Assembly (NCBI GenBank): GCA_947034895.1
Contig: OX344761.1
Span: forward strand, 76,383,839 to 76,447,838
Source: Rhytidiadelphus loreus
Taxonomy: Eukaryota > Streptophyta > Bryopsida > Hypnales > Hylocomiaceae
DNA: 64,000 nucleotides
Direction: 5' to 3'
Positions 49,441 to 61,705 of the stretch are shown here, piece by piece. Made by a program: the position numbers and the translations under genes. The notes below the pieces were generated by a model. It was given only the letters and a program-made list of their open reading frames with translations. It did not search any database and was not told where the DNA came from. Numbering within the stretch: the stretch's first letter is position 1; each line of letters begins with the position of its first letter.

Positions 49441-50560
49441 ATTTGCAACCCCGTGGGAAGTCATTTCAACTAAGTTCCCCGTTACCTCTCTTGAAAGGCA
49501 TCATTGGTTTTACCTTATATCTAGTATTCCCCATGAGTGGCTTACACTACTTACAGATCAAGGTGAACGAGTTGAAACAAATGAATGGATAGGCTTATTT
49601 TCCCATGTGGAGGACTATGTCCCCCATCTCGTATGGAAAAATATAACCTCCAATAATCATCTTTTACTCTCCCACTCATAGTCCCTTTTGTTGACTAGTG
49701 ATATCCCTAGAGCTAGTGTAGGCATCTCCTTGCGGCAGCACTCCCCCATCCCAACACCAACGAAGCCTATCCTACTCTCAAGCTATATCCGAAGAATTCG
49801 TATTTTACAAATAAAAAAGGATCGTCTCAACATCCCATATCTTCTTTATACTGGTGTAGTTTTATCCTTGACTTTTGAGCTTGGGAGGTGGTGTTGGGGA
49901 AACGAGTTTCAGTTTATGGAATATACAACTTCTATAGGACATCAACTCCTCAACCACAACTACCTTCTCATAAGCACTCCATCCCTTCTAAGTGGTCTGG
50001 CCACTTCTCTCTTACATTCCTATCAGATTGGAAAAAGCTATGGCACAAAACAAGATCTATGAAAGAAGTCACATTCATGTGGTCAATTTGGCACAATGTG
50101 ATAGTTGCTCATTCTTGAAGAGCCAAAATTGCCCCATGCATCAACACGAACTACAATTGTTGCAATTTACACACTGAAGAATCTCCTTTCCATAGATTCT
50201 ATGCCTATCTACGTGCCTTTGAAGTCTGGGACTATGCCTAGTTTATTATCTACCACCTTAATTAGGAAAGTGCAACCAATCACAGGTCCACATACTAGAC
50301 TGGATTTTTCTCAATGCGTTTTTGGTTCTTCTACCCCTAGATGGTTCCAAGGCCTTAAGACTATTTGGAACTTGCTCCATGGCTCATCACTTTGGATTAT
50401 CTGGATTTCTCGTAACCACAAGGCATTATCCCCAAAACAAAGACCTTTGGAGGTCATGCATTGAATGTTTTTGGACGCTCTCCTCAACTTAGGTCGAGCG
50501 GCCCAACTCAAAACTCAACTTGGGGTTCGTCAACGACCACTAGATGTAGCTAATATTTGA
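49440..50560 (+). mobile_element. Decayed LINE reverse-transcriptase C-terminal region
   Basis: Read across frames, the segment resembles the end of plant LINE polyproteins: a zinc-knuckle (zf-RVT)-like part around 50160-50230 (ESPFHRFYAYLRAFEVWDYA, then a stop) and the closing pattern WFQGLKTIWNLLHGS with LWIIWISRNHKAL around 50340-50420. Stops and frameshifts break it throughout. No intact reverse transcriptase or endonuclease is present. Confidence 0.5.
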
Positions 50561-50599
50561 GCCAAGTTTGATCGTATTTGACTTAGAGTGCGTCTCCAT

Positions 50600-53106
50600 T
50601 GCCTTCTGAACCTCCATGATCGGAGGGGGCTGGGGGGGCTCCATTACAAAAGGTGGCTGGCCTAAAGGTCCAGGCTCCAACCCGCGCATTCAGGGCGCGC
50701 AGGGTTGGAGGGGCCAGACAATACCCTGGACCCCCTATTTAAAGAACAGATCCATTTGGTCCTTGTTGTCTTGCGCACAACGCCTTCACCTCCGCCTCCA
50801 CGTCCACTTGAGTGAATTTCTTTTGTTTTTTATGGTCCTCCAGGTCCCAGCCTCCAAGTGCAATGGAGATTGGCCAGAGGCTATCTGGCCTCCGACTGGA
50901 GGTCTAGGAGTACAATGAAGACCGGCCCTTAAATCCCCTGTCCTTGCTAGTAGGATTGGTACTAGTATCTCTTGGAACCAAGAAGGGTCCCCTTCTTGTG
51001 CTTTCACTTAGCTTGATTTTCTCTAATTCTCTTTTTCTTTCTTTTTCTGTTATCTCTTCATTTATCCAACCTTCATGGCTTCGTTGTTTTGTGGTCCGTT
51101 TTTCTTAATGCAATGCTATGTGCTATCCAATTTTTAATTTTTAATTTTTTAATTTTTAAAAAAAAATTTAAAAAAAATTTAAAAAAAAAATTATATATAT
51201 ATATATATATAATATGTGCAGACCTAAACAAAATTTGTGAAGGATGAAAGCAAGCTCACTGAATGATCATATTTGTTAAAACGGTTACTTACACTGACTC
51301 ACCGAGGGACTCAACTGGCATTTGAATTTATTTATTTATTTTATTTTTATTTTATTCATTTTGTATGAAGTGCCACAATGGCTATATAAATGCTCCAAAT
51401 TTCAACATTCAGTTTGAACATTTGATAGTACATATCAATTCTATTTTCATCCACACTCTGGCAATTTCATCCAATTTTAAAAAAAATCAATTTGAAGTTT
51501 TATGGTGAAAACCCTCATAAATTGTTGTCTTTATTTATCCAACTTACTTTTTTTGGGGGGGTGCAACTTGGCACTATAGTGCCAAAGAAAAAAGGCCCCG
51601 TTGGTAAAGTTTCCAAATTTTCCAAATTTTGCCAAATTCTTACTAAAATGACGATACCAACAGCTGGGAGTCAGACCCAGAAATCTACTTTCCATTGATT
51701 CGAAAGGCACCAGCAAGGGCGGAGGAACAGCTAGCGGCAATCATCGAGCTTTGAATCATATGATGTTGTAAGCATGATTCAGCAAAGGGTTCCGTTCCAC
51801 AAGGACAATCATAGGCATGCTGGTGTCAGCATTTTCCCCAACCCATGTGGATAAATGGTACGTGATTCCCACCTTCAACCGAAATTTGAAGCCTCTTTCC
51901 AGCTCGACCACTGCAGAGGAATTGATGTCACCAACAAACTTGTCTCACTGCAGGGTCGGGACCAAGCTTGGAATTCTAAGAATAGTATCAGAACTTGTCA
52001 GTCCTCTTTTATATGGGCGGAAATTCACGACATCGACACATTCAAAATGTAGGCGCCTAGAAAACTAAAGCTACTGACACACCAACTGTAACGATCAGTT
52101 TGTTGAACTCGATGAATTTTAGTGCCACAGTTTGGGCGGTTTGAATTGCACCAATACATATAAAACGAAAATGTATGGTCCTCAAACCCATACATGTCAC
52201 GTTTAATTTGTGTCATAGAATCGATCCAAAGAAAGTAGACAACAAACAAAACAGTACTACAAGTAGCAGATGCAGAAGAAAGGTCCTATTAGTTAAATTC
52301 GTGACATTCAAATGCACAAAGCTATGAAAACTAATAAGACTGGTGCAGATTTCAGGTTCTAGACAAGACAAGTGCTATCTCAGTCTCGAAATTACGCCAG
52401 GAAAAGTGCTGATCTCTTCAAAATTTGCCCCTTTAATAAATATGATTGGAGACATGAGTTGAATGGAGTGATCAATTTGGATTGACAGCCTGCATCACCG
52501 GGTCCAATCTTTCAGTGGAAGGCTAAGTATATGGTACACTCTGGGAGACGGAGCAGTTTCACTGCCGAGTCTAATTAATTATCTTATCTACGTCACTAAT
52601 TGACTAAACCCCAGACTAATTAATCCCCCCACTAAACCCTGCAAGAAAGGCGACCGCATAACGCTCACTACGCTACAGTAGTAAACGACGGTTGACAATT
52701 CATGAAAGATCGACACCAATTTGTTCTTGCGCACGGTTGGCTAAAACCAGGGCTCCATCTGCTCCAGACCTTCACCTTATGCTGATCAATGTCTCCACTT
52801 TCTACAGTCACTATCCTAAAATCAATTGACCTCCCATCTCCTTCAAAATGCAACTGAATTTTTCAGTACACTAGATGGATTCAATAGCCCTGTTACCCAA
52901 TAGCAAATGTACAGATTCAGGGTCCAGTGTACTGCACCAGAGAAAAAGCTTCAAAGCACTGTTTCCAGTTTTCAATCGAAATTTGTGATAACCGCAATCC
53001 ATGATGCATCCCTGACCAGACACAAACTTCGGCATTGATCGATCGAGAAGGAGAAAAATAGTGATTCAAGAATCCACCATGAATCTTGTGAGTTTGTGCC
53101 TTCAAA
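50600..53106. other. Spacer with low-complexity tract
   Basis: 51120-51215 is an A/T homopolymer and (AT)n tract. 51816-52068 has short open frames on both strands without motifs. 52660-53106 is probably the 3' UTR and flank of the minus-strand gene that follows. Confidence 0.4.
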
Positions 53107-54759
53107 TTAAATCATTTCTGCCTCCCTGTAGCAATCTGTGTAAACCTCACGGTCACTCTGTGCCTGGCAAATATCCCTCCACAACGACTCCAGAATTTCC
53201 TTCCTCTGCTTCCCCGAAACGCTCTCATTCTGCAACCCCTGAATCACCGCATACCGGCTCTCATTCCTGCGAAAAAACTCCCCAGACGACGGCAACAGAT
53301 TCACAGCAGACGTTCCACTCTCATGCACCTGCAAATGCGATGCCACTTTCCTCCCCAACGCCGAGCTTTTATGCACCAAGTAACTCAACAGCGCTTCATC
53401 ACTAAAACACGACCTGCTCTTCCGCGACAACGCCACGCGCACAATCTCCGTCGCCATAGCCGCGGCCACGCTGCGAACGGGACGAACTCCGCCGAGAATC
53501 ACAGCAGTAGTGATCACCTTCGTCCTCTTTTCGTTGTCCTCTAGAGAGTTCCAAATCCCTGAGCCATACACAGCTTCCATCATAGTTGAATTCGTGGATG
53601 AATTAGAATGCGAAGTCTGCGACCACGATTGGGCGGTAGCGTACAGGTGCAGCTGACTGGCGTCTTTCTTCTTCAGATTCGACAGAAGCGCGTCAGTGAG
53701 AATCACGACTCCCGTGACTTCCGTGACAAGCACGTGACGGTACTTGTGGCGCACCATGCCGAGTAACATTTGGTAGCACAGCCAGCGACGAAGTTGCATC
53801 GGCGGCGAATGGAGAAACCCGCTGAGGGCGTCGTCAGGGTCAAGCTCCTGGACGTCGAACCCGACGACCGCGCCGTAATGAGGCGTTTCGTCGACAACTT
53901 CATGCTCAACAACGTCGGGTTGCAAATCCGGAGCTTCAAATTTTTTTGAGCTTGGGCGAGTCGTATCGTTGTGGCGACGGCCCCAGATGGAATCCGGGCG
54001 CACGCTCGTGAGCTCGGCCGCCACTGGTGCTGGGGTGCGCGTGTACGCGTCTCGATTGAAAACGCTCAACATGGGCGCGTCCGGCGCTCGAGCTCGAGAT
54101 GATTCGCTCGTGACAAGCCTCTCGAAGAAATTGTCCTCGTCGCGAATGACGGCCAGAAACTCCGTCGCGACGGGTCGAAACGGGAAGAGGAGCACGACGT
54201 CGGCGTGAGCTGGTACTCCGCTTCTGTGCAATCCGCGCAGGAAGAGACGAAGCTCTTCCACGCTCGTGGATTCTGCGAGATGGGCTACGACTAGTTGCGG
54301 CATCCCGCGTGTCCCGCGTCGGAACAGCATGCCCATGCCTTCCAACGCAGCTCCAGATTCAAATTCAGACGCCTTAGGGATACCATCCCGCAGTGGATTC
54401 CTTTCAGTCGCGTTCGCGTGGTTCGACCAATGTCGGTATTTCGGAAGCGCGACACGCATCCGGGGACCGCCCCGCCATGGCTCCTCGGCGACCTTGGACG
54501 GGTCGAGCGCGACGAGTACGAATAGCACGACGGTGCAGACTAAAATTCCCACGCACAAGGAGACCGCGGATTTGAGCTTACGGTGCAGCAAGGGTGTTGT
54601 GGGGAGCGCCTTGCGACCCGAAGACAACGGGCATTTCGAGAAGCTTTCCGTCGACGCGTCGGCGCCGGCGCCGATGATGGCGATGTCGAGCATCGGCAGA
54701 CTGGGCGACTTGCGGATCGCCAGCTGACTGATCCGCGGTTTCCCTGGAGATTCATACAT
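53107..54759 (-). CDS. Type II membrane protein, possibly glycosyltransferase-like
   Basis: Intronless 550-codon frame, GC-rich and CpG-rich against AT-rich flanks. A basic, Ser/Pro-rich tail of about 63 residues is followed by one membrane span (about 64-85, KSAVSLCVGILVCTVVLFVL) and a large lumenal part, the usual shape of Golgi type II enzymes. The lumenal part begins with GMLFRRGTRGMPQLVVAHLA and LRLFLRGLHRSGVPAHADVV. Around residues 330-360 RRWLCYQMLL and YRHVLVTEVTGVVILTDAL resemble the strand-loop that holds the acidic motif in several glycosyltransferase folds, but no clear DxD is seen. I recall plant proteins of this layout annotated only as hypothetical or glycosyl-group-transferring. 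Function is therefore open. The start at 54759 is the first ATG of the frame, and the gene appears intact. Confidence 0.8.
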   Translation of the reverse strand: MYESPGKPRISQLAIRKSPSLPMLDIAIIGAGADASTESFSKCPLSSGRKALPTTPLLHRKLKSAVSLCVGILVCTVVLFVLVALDPSKVAEEPWRGGPRMRVALPKYRHWSNHANATERNPLRDGIPKASEFESGAALEGMGMLFRRGTRGMPQLVVAHLAESTSVEELRLFLRGLHRSGVPAHADVVLLFPFRPVATEFLAVIRDEDNFFERLVTSESSRARAPDAPMLSVFNRDAYTRTPAPVAAELTSVRPDSIWGRRHNDTTRPSSKKFEAPDLQPDVVEHEVVDETPHYGAVVGFDVQELDPDDALSGFLHSPPMQLRRWLCYQMLLGMVRHKYRHVLVTEVTGVVILTDALLSNLKKKDASQLHLYATAQSWSQTSHSNSSTNSTMMEAVYGSGIWNSLEDNEKRTKVITTAVILGGVRPVRSVAAAMATEIVRVALSRKSRSCFSDEALLSYLVHKSSALGRKVASHLQVHESGTSAVNLLPSSGEFFRRNESRYAVIQGLQNESVSGKQRKEILESLWRDICQAQSDREVYTDCYREAEMI

Positions 54760-56330
54760 CGATCAATCTTGATCACGACCCTCGAATTAAACTTAACAGC
54801 TAGTCCGACCACCATGAGGATCTCCCCACCACACTGGCTGTTGTTGCACAGTGCAGACTTGCAGGCGCATACCGGATCCTCCGCATCTCAAATCTAGCTT
54901 AAAGAAACACTACTGTTGCAACGCCAGTTCAATTCGATCACCATGAATTGCTAACCAGGGGTTCCAACCGAATATGAACCAGAGTGCCCACAATTTATCC
55001 ACATCCCGGAATCACTAATACCTCACGTGATCTAGCTTAAACCAGTACTGTCAGTATCGAATTCTTGAACCGGCCGGCTCTGGCCAACTAATTCGATCAC
55101 CCCAACTGTCTAGCTAGCTGAATCGAATCGATCCCGTCCAATTTACATGGGCCAGTTCCATCGAATCGTTCTAAGAGCATGATCACACGCCACGCAAATT
55201 GCTTACTACTAGACCGATCTCCCGGTCCAAAAGCTAGCTAGCGCACACCGTGCCGAAGTTGAGAACTTGAAACTTGAAACTGAACCTGAACCCATTTGTA
55301 GTTCTGATCAACAGGATCGAATATGTGCTCTGCCTGAAGTGCACACCTTAGCTTACTTCCAAGCTAGCCCCTGATCAGTTCGAGCCCGAGGTAGACCTAA
55401 TGCCTTGAACTCCAAAAGTAGGACTTAGTTTACATATATGCGCTACCTGTCTAGGCAGATCGAGCTGCCGGGAAGGTCAATCCAAATGAGAAATGGGAGC
55501 ATGTGCACTTGACATGATGACCGTGAATTATGCCGCACAACTGCCTGATTGACTAGCAATTTCAAAAAAGCAGACGTTGCGCTCTTCACACTCTTGGTGG
55601 AATGGACTAGATCCCGTCTCGACTCCAATATCTCAGGCGCCGGTACCTGCCATGTGCCCTCAATCTAAGATGCCGATCTAGCACTAACCTAGCACTAAAA
55701 GGAAATAAAACCAACTAGCTGAACTGGGAAGAAGAACCACGACTCCTCGATCAGTAATGGGTATGGGTTCGATCGAATTTGGCTACCGATCTTCCACCGA
55801 GCACGCCAACTACCTCGATCAAGCTAGGCTAGCTACCAACATTAACGGTGATCGACATCAAGACCAGTGAGACGAAGGCACCACTGAACTCCAGTGATAC
55901 GCCATATTGTTGGAAATGGAAAGCTCGAGATCGACAAGCTAGCAACCTCATTACTGCGAGTCTTTTGGATCGATCGATCACCTTCGCTTTGCTGGAAATT
56001 AACCCACTCAACGGACGAAAGCCACCGCATTTATGATTGGATTGGATCCAGCGAGTTCGACGATGTTGGAATTGGCGCCATAGGAGAATACTTACTATTT
56101 GCAAATACTGTGGAAAGGGACAGTGAGACATGGCCGCTTCCTTCAGTCCTTCCTGTTCCTGTTGCTTTTTAGGAATAAAATAAACACGGTGGCCATGCTA
56201 AAACTGCTACTTTTTCTCGGATTCAGTTGGTTTCCGTTTACTCTTCGAGTGGCTTTTTGAGGACTACTTCCCTCTCGTGCTGACTCTGGACCGGCGATGC
56301 TGAGGCTGTGGCCAGCACGGCACATGCCTT
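54760..56330. other. Upstream region of the 550-residue gene
   Basis: Moderate GC, rich in CTAGCTAGCT and GATCGATCGATC palindromic words, with frames on both strands that carry no motif. Promoter and 5' UTR of the minus-strand gene are expected at its left end. I see no second gene. Confidence 0.4.
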
Positions 56331-59065
56331 ATTTTAGGGTGTCTTAAGGATCCTCCTGAAAAGGGACATACAGCAGCTTATCAATGGGAATTGTCCATTG
56401 GTTTCAAAAAAGAAAAAAAGAAAAAGAAAAAGGGACATCAACACAGGTTGCATCATTTCATTATTAAGTAACCTCTCCCGCTAGTATTCAAAAATGAACA
56501 AATATAACCACCCCTGCAAAGCAAAAATAAGTAATCAAAAAACTGGATTTACCAACTTGGCACCCATTCCTAAAGTAAAAAATTAATTAATTAATATGCC
56601 TGGGTACGATATATGGGTACAATATATGGAATACATATGTATATGAGATATTGAATACCAATGTTATATGGAATACTCATATGATACGATGTGCAGATAT
56701 ATGGGATGTTAATTCCATATCTAGCATGTTCTGGAAAAAATATACATATGAATAGATATGGGCTTGTGGAGTTTGTTATTTCACTCACATAAATTCAAAA
56801 TTATGTTTGTAGTGAGCTATCAAATTGCTATGTTGCCAAAAAAATGTAGTTTGGTGCTTTAGGGGTTAAGTGAGTGGGGAATGATCTCTCAAGTATTCAA
56901 TGGATTCTACTCCATTTCTTTCTCTAATGGATTATTTCACATGTACTTTACTCAACTCAATTTTGAAGAAAATATAATACATTATAGGTGGTCAAAGCAA
57001 AAATATATTCGAGCTTCCCATTATGAACCTTAAGGGGACTATTTTTTTACCTTTTGGATTCTAGTGTGACTCTTTTACTCCCCTACATGGTTCTAATGGA
57101 AATTCCAAAGCCCTCCTTTGTACTATCAAACAAGTAACGAACCTTTTGCGTGTTGTAGTTCCAATTGTATGTGTGTGTTCATTGAATTTGATAATTGGTG
57201 ACTTTCCAACTTAATTCCAATCCTTTCACCCCAATTTCAAAATTTTGAGCCTCAATTGCATAGTCATAGCAATAAAACTGAATTACATTAGAATGCATTA
57301 GAACCAAATTGGATTCAAAAGTAAAGTAGCTGACTCCTTTTTGATTACTTAAGCAATTTAGCATATCTATAATATGGATATGATGAGGGGAAAAATTTCC
57401 CCATTTAAAAAAATAGATTTAAGAAGGATCTCATACTTTTTTACCATTTTTTCTTCAAAAAAAGTGTCCATAAAATTTTTTCATGAAGATTCCATTCAAC
57501 CCATTCTTGTTATATAGGTCACCAGATTTCCAACCATAGGCTGATTACAAAATCAATAATGTTTCAATTGTGGCTTCCAATGTACATCTTGTAATCATTG
57601 TATACTTTCAATGTGCACCTCATAGATATTTATGGTATTCCTACTCTCAACTATTAGCATGAGCTACCACCTAAACTACAACTAATAAGAAATATGACAA
57701 TCTAACTAGCGAAAATGTATGGCTAATCAGAAAGGGGTCGGCTACCTTAGAGCTTGAATTGGATTGCAAATGATAATGGGTCTACTACCTTACTTTGAAT
57801 CAAGCCATTTGAAAAATGGTTGCTAAAGACGATGGTAAAAGCTCCAACTTTTATTACAAGATCTTTATGATAAAAATTGTAGTAAAATTATTATCAGTCT
57901 TCTCACAAGTCGAATACAAATGGATTTAACTATCGTGTAATAATTTTGGAACGCTTAAATGGTCTCCATAGAAATCATCATTTTTGGTACCATATGAATC
58001 ATTTGCCCAAGAATACCCAAGAGCATTCATTAGAGGTCAAACAACTATATAAGACCTTTTTTCACACAAACTTCAAAGATAAATATCTATACTTTTATAA
58101 GATTCTTTATCATTGATTGGACACTTAGTGTCCACAATAGCATTATTGAGTTAACTTACTAGTACTTTCAATTGATTATGGGTGTGTCACTTGGAAGCAA
58201 ATACATGGTGTGATTAAGTGATTTTCATCACAAACCGATGAACATTTAGCTAGATGTAATGAAATTTGGTGCCAAAATATGTTTTTTTGTATTAGAACAT
58301 GTCCTCAAGTTAAGGAATCTTTCAAAAGACTTAGGCTCAAGAATTTTTTTGAAATTCGGGCTATAATGGTTTCATCAACTTTATGACTAGTTGTAAGATC
58401 TAACATCTAATTTCGAAAAACAAACCCTACAGATTCTTGCCTAAAATGTGTAAATTCCTACTATTCATAAAAGTCTAAGGTCAGTTTTAGAAACACTCAT
58501 TTTCAGCACTTTGAAAATTTATAGTTTATTCATGTGGTGTCCAAAAAATGCATTTTAAAAGAATCTAAAATCCCCTTTTGACTACCAATAATAAGACACC
58601 CCCCAAAAACTTTTTCAATATGATAATGGGATCTATGTTGAATTGCTTATTTGGACACTTTTAGGTGTAGTTACCTTATTTTATCTTTTTTGAATTGAAT
58701 TGTCTTTTCTTAATTCTAGAAACAAACAAACTTAATTTCTACTACTTCCATTTAGAAATAGTGTATCCATTCTCATTTCTCAGTACAATTACCATTGAAA
58801 ATGGATACACTATTCCAAACAAATGTAAGGTAGTTTGCTCTTAAAACAATCACTTAAGATATAATTACCTTTGGGGGAAGCTAAACTCCTTGAAACGATT
58901 TTTAGTAAATTTTGACATGAAAAAAAATGGAATTGGCATCTTCAGAACCCAAGTTGTTTCATTGATTTTTTAGACCTTCCATTGTGGCATTAGTTACAAA
59001 TTTTTACATGAAGTTGAAATGCAATGGTTATTCAATAAAAGCGACTGCTTTCTTAAATGTATACA
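56331..59065. other. AT-rich repeat spacer
   Basis: Holds a purine tract (56405-56440), a TATGG(G/A)TA-like imperfect simple repeat (56600-56765), one terminus of the TTAA family (GGTGCTTTAGGGG then TTAA, 56852-56869), and a dispersed family at 57385-57700 shared with 61720-62040 and 63730-64000. No coding exon is supported. Confidence 0.4.
58742..58833. mobile_element. Short foldback MITE, 92 bp
   Basis: The arms contain AATAGTGTATCCATT and its complement AATGGATACACTATT. Ends CTACTTCC and GGTAG resemble Stowaway-type termini. Confidence 0.55.
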
Positions 59066-59382
59066 TTAGATGGGATTCGGGGGGGCTGGAGGGCCGTTTC
59101 AGGCCCGTTCCCAGCTCCGTTCCCCCGGCCCCCATCGAACGCGGGTGTCAATTTTTTTTTTTTCAAAAAATAAATAAATAAATAAATAAATTTTAAAGTT
59201 CTTAAAATGAGAAACGAAGTTAAATTTTTTATTTTTTTATTTTTTATTTTTTATTTTAAAAAAAACGACGTGGCAGTCATTCTGCCTGGTCAGCAGTGCC
59301 TGGGAACGGCCTGTTTCGGCAGTTTCGGCCAAATTCGGGTCTGGGAACTCACAGCCCTCCCCGGTAGGAAAAACCCATCTAA
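59066..59382. mobile_element. GC-ended inverted-repeat element, 317 bp (copy 1)
   Basis: Starts TTAGATGGGATTCGGGGGGG and ends CCCATCTAA. Both ends carry a GGAGGGC block just inside. The middle is AT-rich (AAAT repeats), followed by TGGCAGTC and CTGGTCAGC. Copy 2 at 59694-59956 has the same organisation. Short plus-strand frames across it are not coding. Confidence 0.6.
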
Positions 59383-59693
59383 CGCTATTGTTACATTGAA
59401 GGAAAAAAATGTACCTTTGTACCACAATTGCTTGTAGAGCATAGACTTTTATAGAGCAAACTACCTTAGTTGTATTATTTAGATAAATGCTTCTAGACAT
59501 CAATTATATGATAGAAGCACCTATTTCTAATAACTTAAGCATTTTAGCCTATAGGATATGGAAAATTTGCTGAAAAATTGAGTTCTATGTGTGCAAATAT
59601 AAGGATGAAGAAGAATGCAAAAAATTAAAAAAATTAAAATATTAAAAAAAATCCAAGAATGAATACTTTATTCAATATAAATATTAGATGAGA

Positions 59694-59956
59694 TTGGGGG
59701 GGGGGCTAGAGGGCCGTTCCCCCCGGTCTTCTCGAACTCTGGTGTTAGATTTTTTTTTCAAAAAAATAAAATAAAATAAATTTTAAGTCCTTAAAATATA
59801 AAACAAAGTTTTTTTTTAAAGTTTTTTTTCAAAAAAACTAACCTGGCAGTCGCTTGGCCAGGTCAGCGCGGGCGGGGAATATTGGGTTTCGGCGGGTTTT
59901 AGGTGGGTTTCAAGTTGGGAACTCGCAGCCCTCCACAACAACCAAAACACATATAA
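59694..59956. mobile_element. GC-ended inverted-repeat element, 263 bp (copy 2), nested
   Basis: Begins TTAGATGAGATTGGGGGG and ends near CACATATAA. It shares GAGGGCCGTTCCCCC, TGGCAGTCGC, CCAGGTCAGC and GGGAACTCGCAGCCCTCC with copy 1. It interrupts a dispersed repeat whose uninterrupted version is at 10240-10540. Confidence 0.65.
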
Positions 59957-60179
59957 TGATTATGTGGATTTTTCATTTGGATCCATTCAATCTGGTCTCA
60001 TAGAGTCACCTATTACAGTTAGCTTTGGCACTTCTTTCTAAGCAAGAAGAAAAGAGAGACGAGTGGGTGAGAAGGTACAAATAGATAATCTTTTTCAATG
60101 AATAGTGCATCCAATTGTTGTCACCCTATAAAGCCATCATGGGGTGCTATTGAAAACATGATTGCTAACATGTGAGCTT

Positions 60180-60650
60180 AGGATCTTGAGCCCATGAGCC
60201 TATGAGCATATGCTCCTATGTTATAGGTACTTTCTATAGTTATAGGATATTTATATTATAGTTGTCTATGCTATAAATACCTATATTATAAACACCTTTC
60301 ATGGTTATAGGATGTTTATATTATAGGTGTCTAATTATATTTTTGATGTCTATATTATAGGTACCTATGTCATAGGCACCTTTCATGGTTATAGGATATT
60401 TCACTATAAAGGAATGTTGTCATTTTCTGTCAATTCGGACATTTTTTCTATCAATTTTTTGTTAATTTGGACATTTTTTCTGTCAATTCACACATTGACT
60501 ACCAATTTGGATGTGTCAGTTTGGAAGTTGTTTTCTTGTAATGTTTATATTATAGGTGTCTATATTATAGGTACCTATGTTATAAGCACCTTTCATGGTT
60601 ATATGGTACTTATATTACAAGTATGTAGGTTGTAGATACAATAGTTGTAG
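60180..60650. repeat. Degenerate short tandem repeat
   Basis: Repeated words TATATTATAGGTGTCTATAT, ATAGGTACCTATGT and CACCTTTCATGGTTATA alternate irregularly, broken by a TTTGGACATTTTTTCTGTCA block. Confidence 0.75.
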
Positions 60651-60730
60651 AGTATTTACTTACACCTAGACTCAAGGCTCGTAGATTCGCATTTTTAGGC
60701 TTCACATGCTACTGTCGTTGCTATCATTAA

Positions 60731-61302
60731 CCCCTAAAGGACCATTGCCCCTTCGGGGGACAAATGCGTTTTCGGGCAGGTACCTACGGGCTGAAATTTT
60801 TTCCTAATGGTGAGATTTTTCTACCTCCAAAAACCTCACCATTGGGATTAGTGCATTTTAATTCCATCTAAAATAATATGAATATTTTAGATTTTCCTTC
60901 TATCTCATACCTACTTCTACTTAACAATTTTTTTTAAATGATAATTAATATTCTTTTTAATTTTTTTTTTACCTAGACTCTCAACTCAATTATCCACTAT
61001 AAAGATTTAAAGCTCAAAACTCTGTAGTGCAAAAATTTTAAGTTAAAAATGTTCAAAGTCAAAAAATCTAGTCCCACAATGTGATGAAAAACTTGTTTTT
61101 TCCACTTTAAACTTAGATATCTTGCAATGTGAGCGGTCAAAAATTCTGAAATTTTTTCCACACACTTTCATACTAGTTATGTGTAAGATCCTACGGTTAG
61201 ATATGAAGAAAAAACAATTTTTCAATTTTTTTTTACTCCTTGCTATAGGTATGGCAGTTTTGAGTGTTTTCTGGCAGAAAAAAGGCCTTGGTCCTTTAGG
61301 GG
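60731..61302. mobile_element. TTAA-flanked inverted-repeat element, 572 bp (copy B)
   Basis: TIR CCCCTAAAGGACCA on both ends, with exact TTAA on both sides (60727-60730 and 61303-61306). The left 60 bp (including GCCCCTTCGGGGG and GGCAGGTACCTACGGGCTGA) and the right 400 bp match copy A (25136-26054). About 350 bp of the middle is missing, so this is an internally deleted sister. Confidence 0.75.
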
Positions 61303-61433
61303 TTAATAAGTACTTCTACCTTAGATACAATTTTTGGTGATAAGCTACTATTATTGGAGCAATCATCACTTATAGAATACATGTATAAAGATGATGACCT
61401 ATTTCCAACCAATTAAGCAATTCAGCCTCTAAG

Positions 61434-61705
61434 GTAGTATGCTGTTAAATGGCACCTGACCTTAAAGTGCCATCTAGAAGGTTTGTACATTTCAAATTTC
61501 AGTTATGTACCTATTTGGATGGAACACTTTCAGAAACAAACTTTAACCCTTAATAACTTTTGCATACAATATCCAAATGTGGCATTCTTTGGTGCGTTGG
61601 AACCTCCTTTCACTTGCCAACATGAATATGTGAAAATTTGACTAGTTTCATAGTAACAACTAGGCTCAATAGTAAAAAGTGACGGTTTGGGGTGTACCCA
61701 CCTTA
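61434..61705 (+). repeat. Dispersed repeat family II, copy 2
   Basis: Opens with AGGTAGTATGCTGTTAAATG, the terminus also seen at 20062, then carries the family II core ATAACTTTTGCATACAATAT and TTTGGTGCGTTGGAACCTCC and ends GTACCCACCTTA. This may show that the 20062 element and family II belong together. Confidence 0.55.

Noticed and set aside
53323..54897. Several open frames antisense to the 550-residue gene
   Set aside because: Shadows of a GC-rich coding frame, Arg/Ser/Pro-rich and without motifs.
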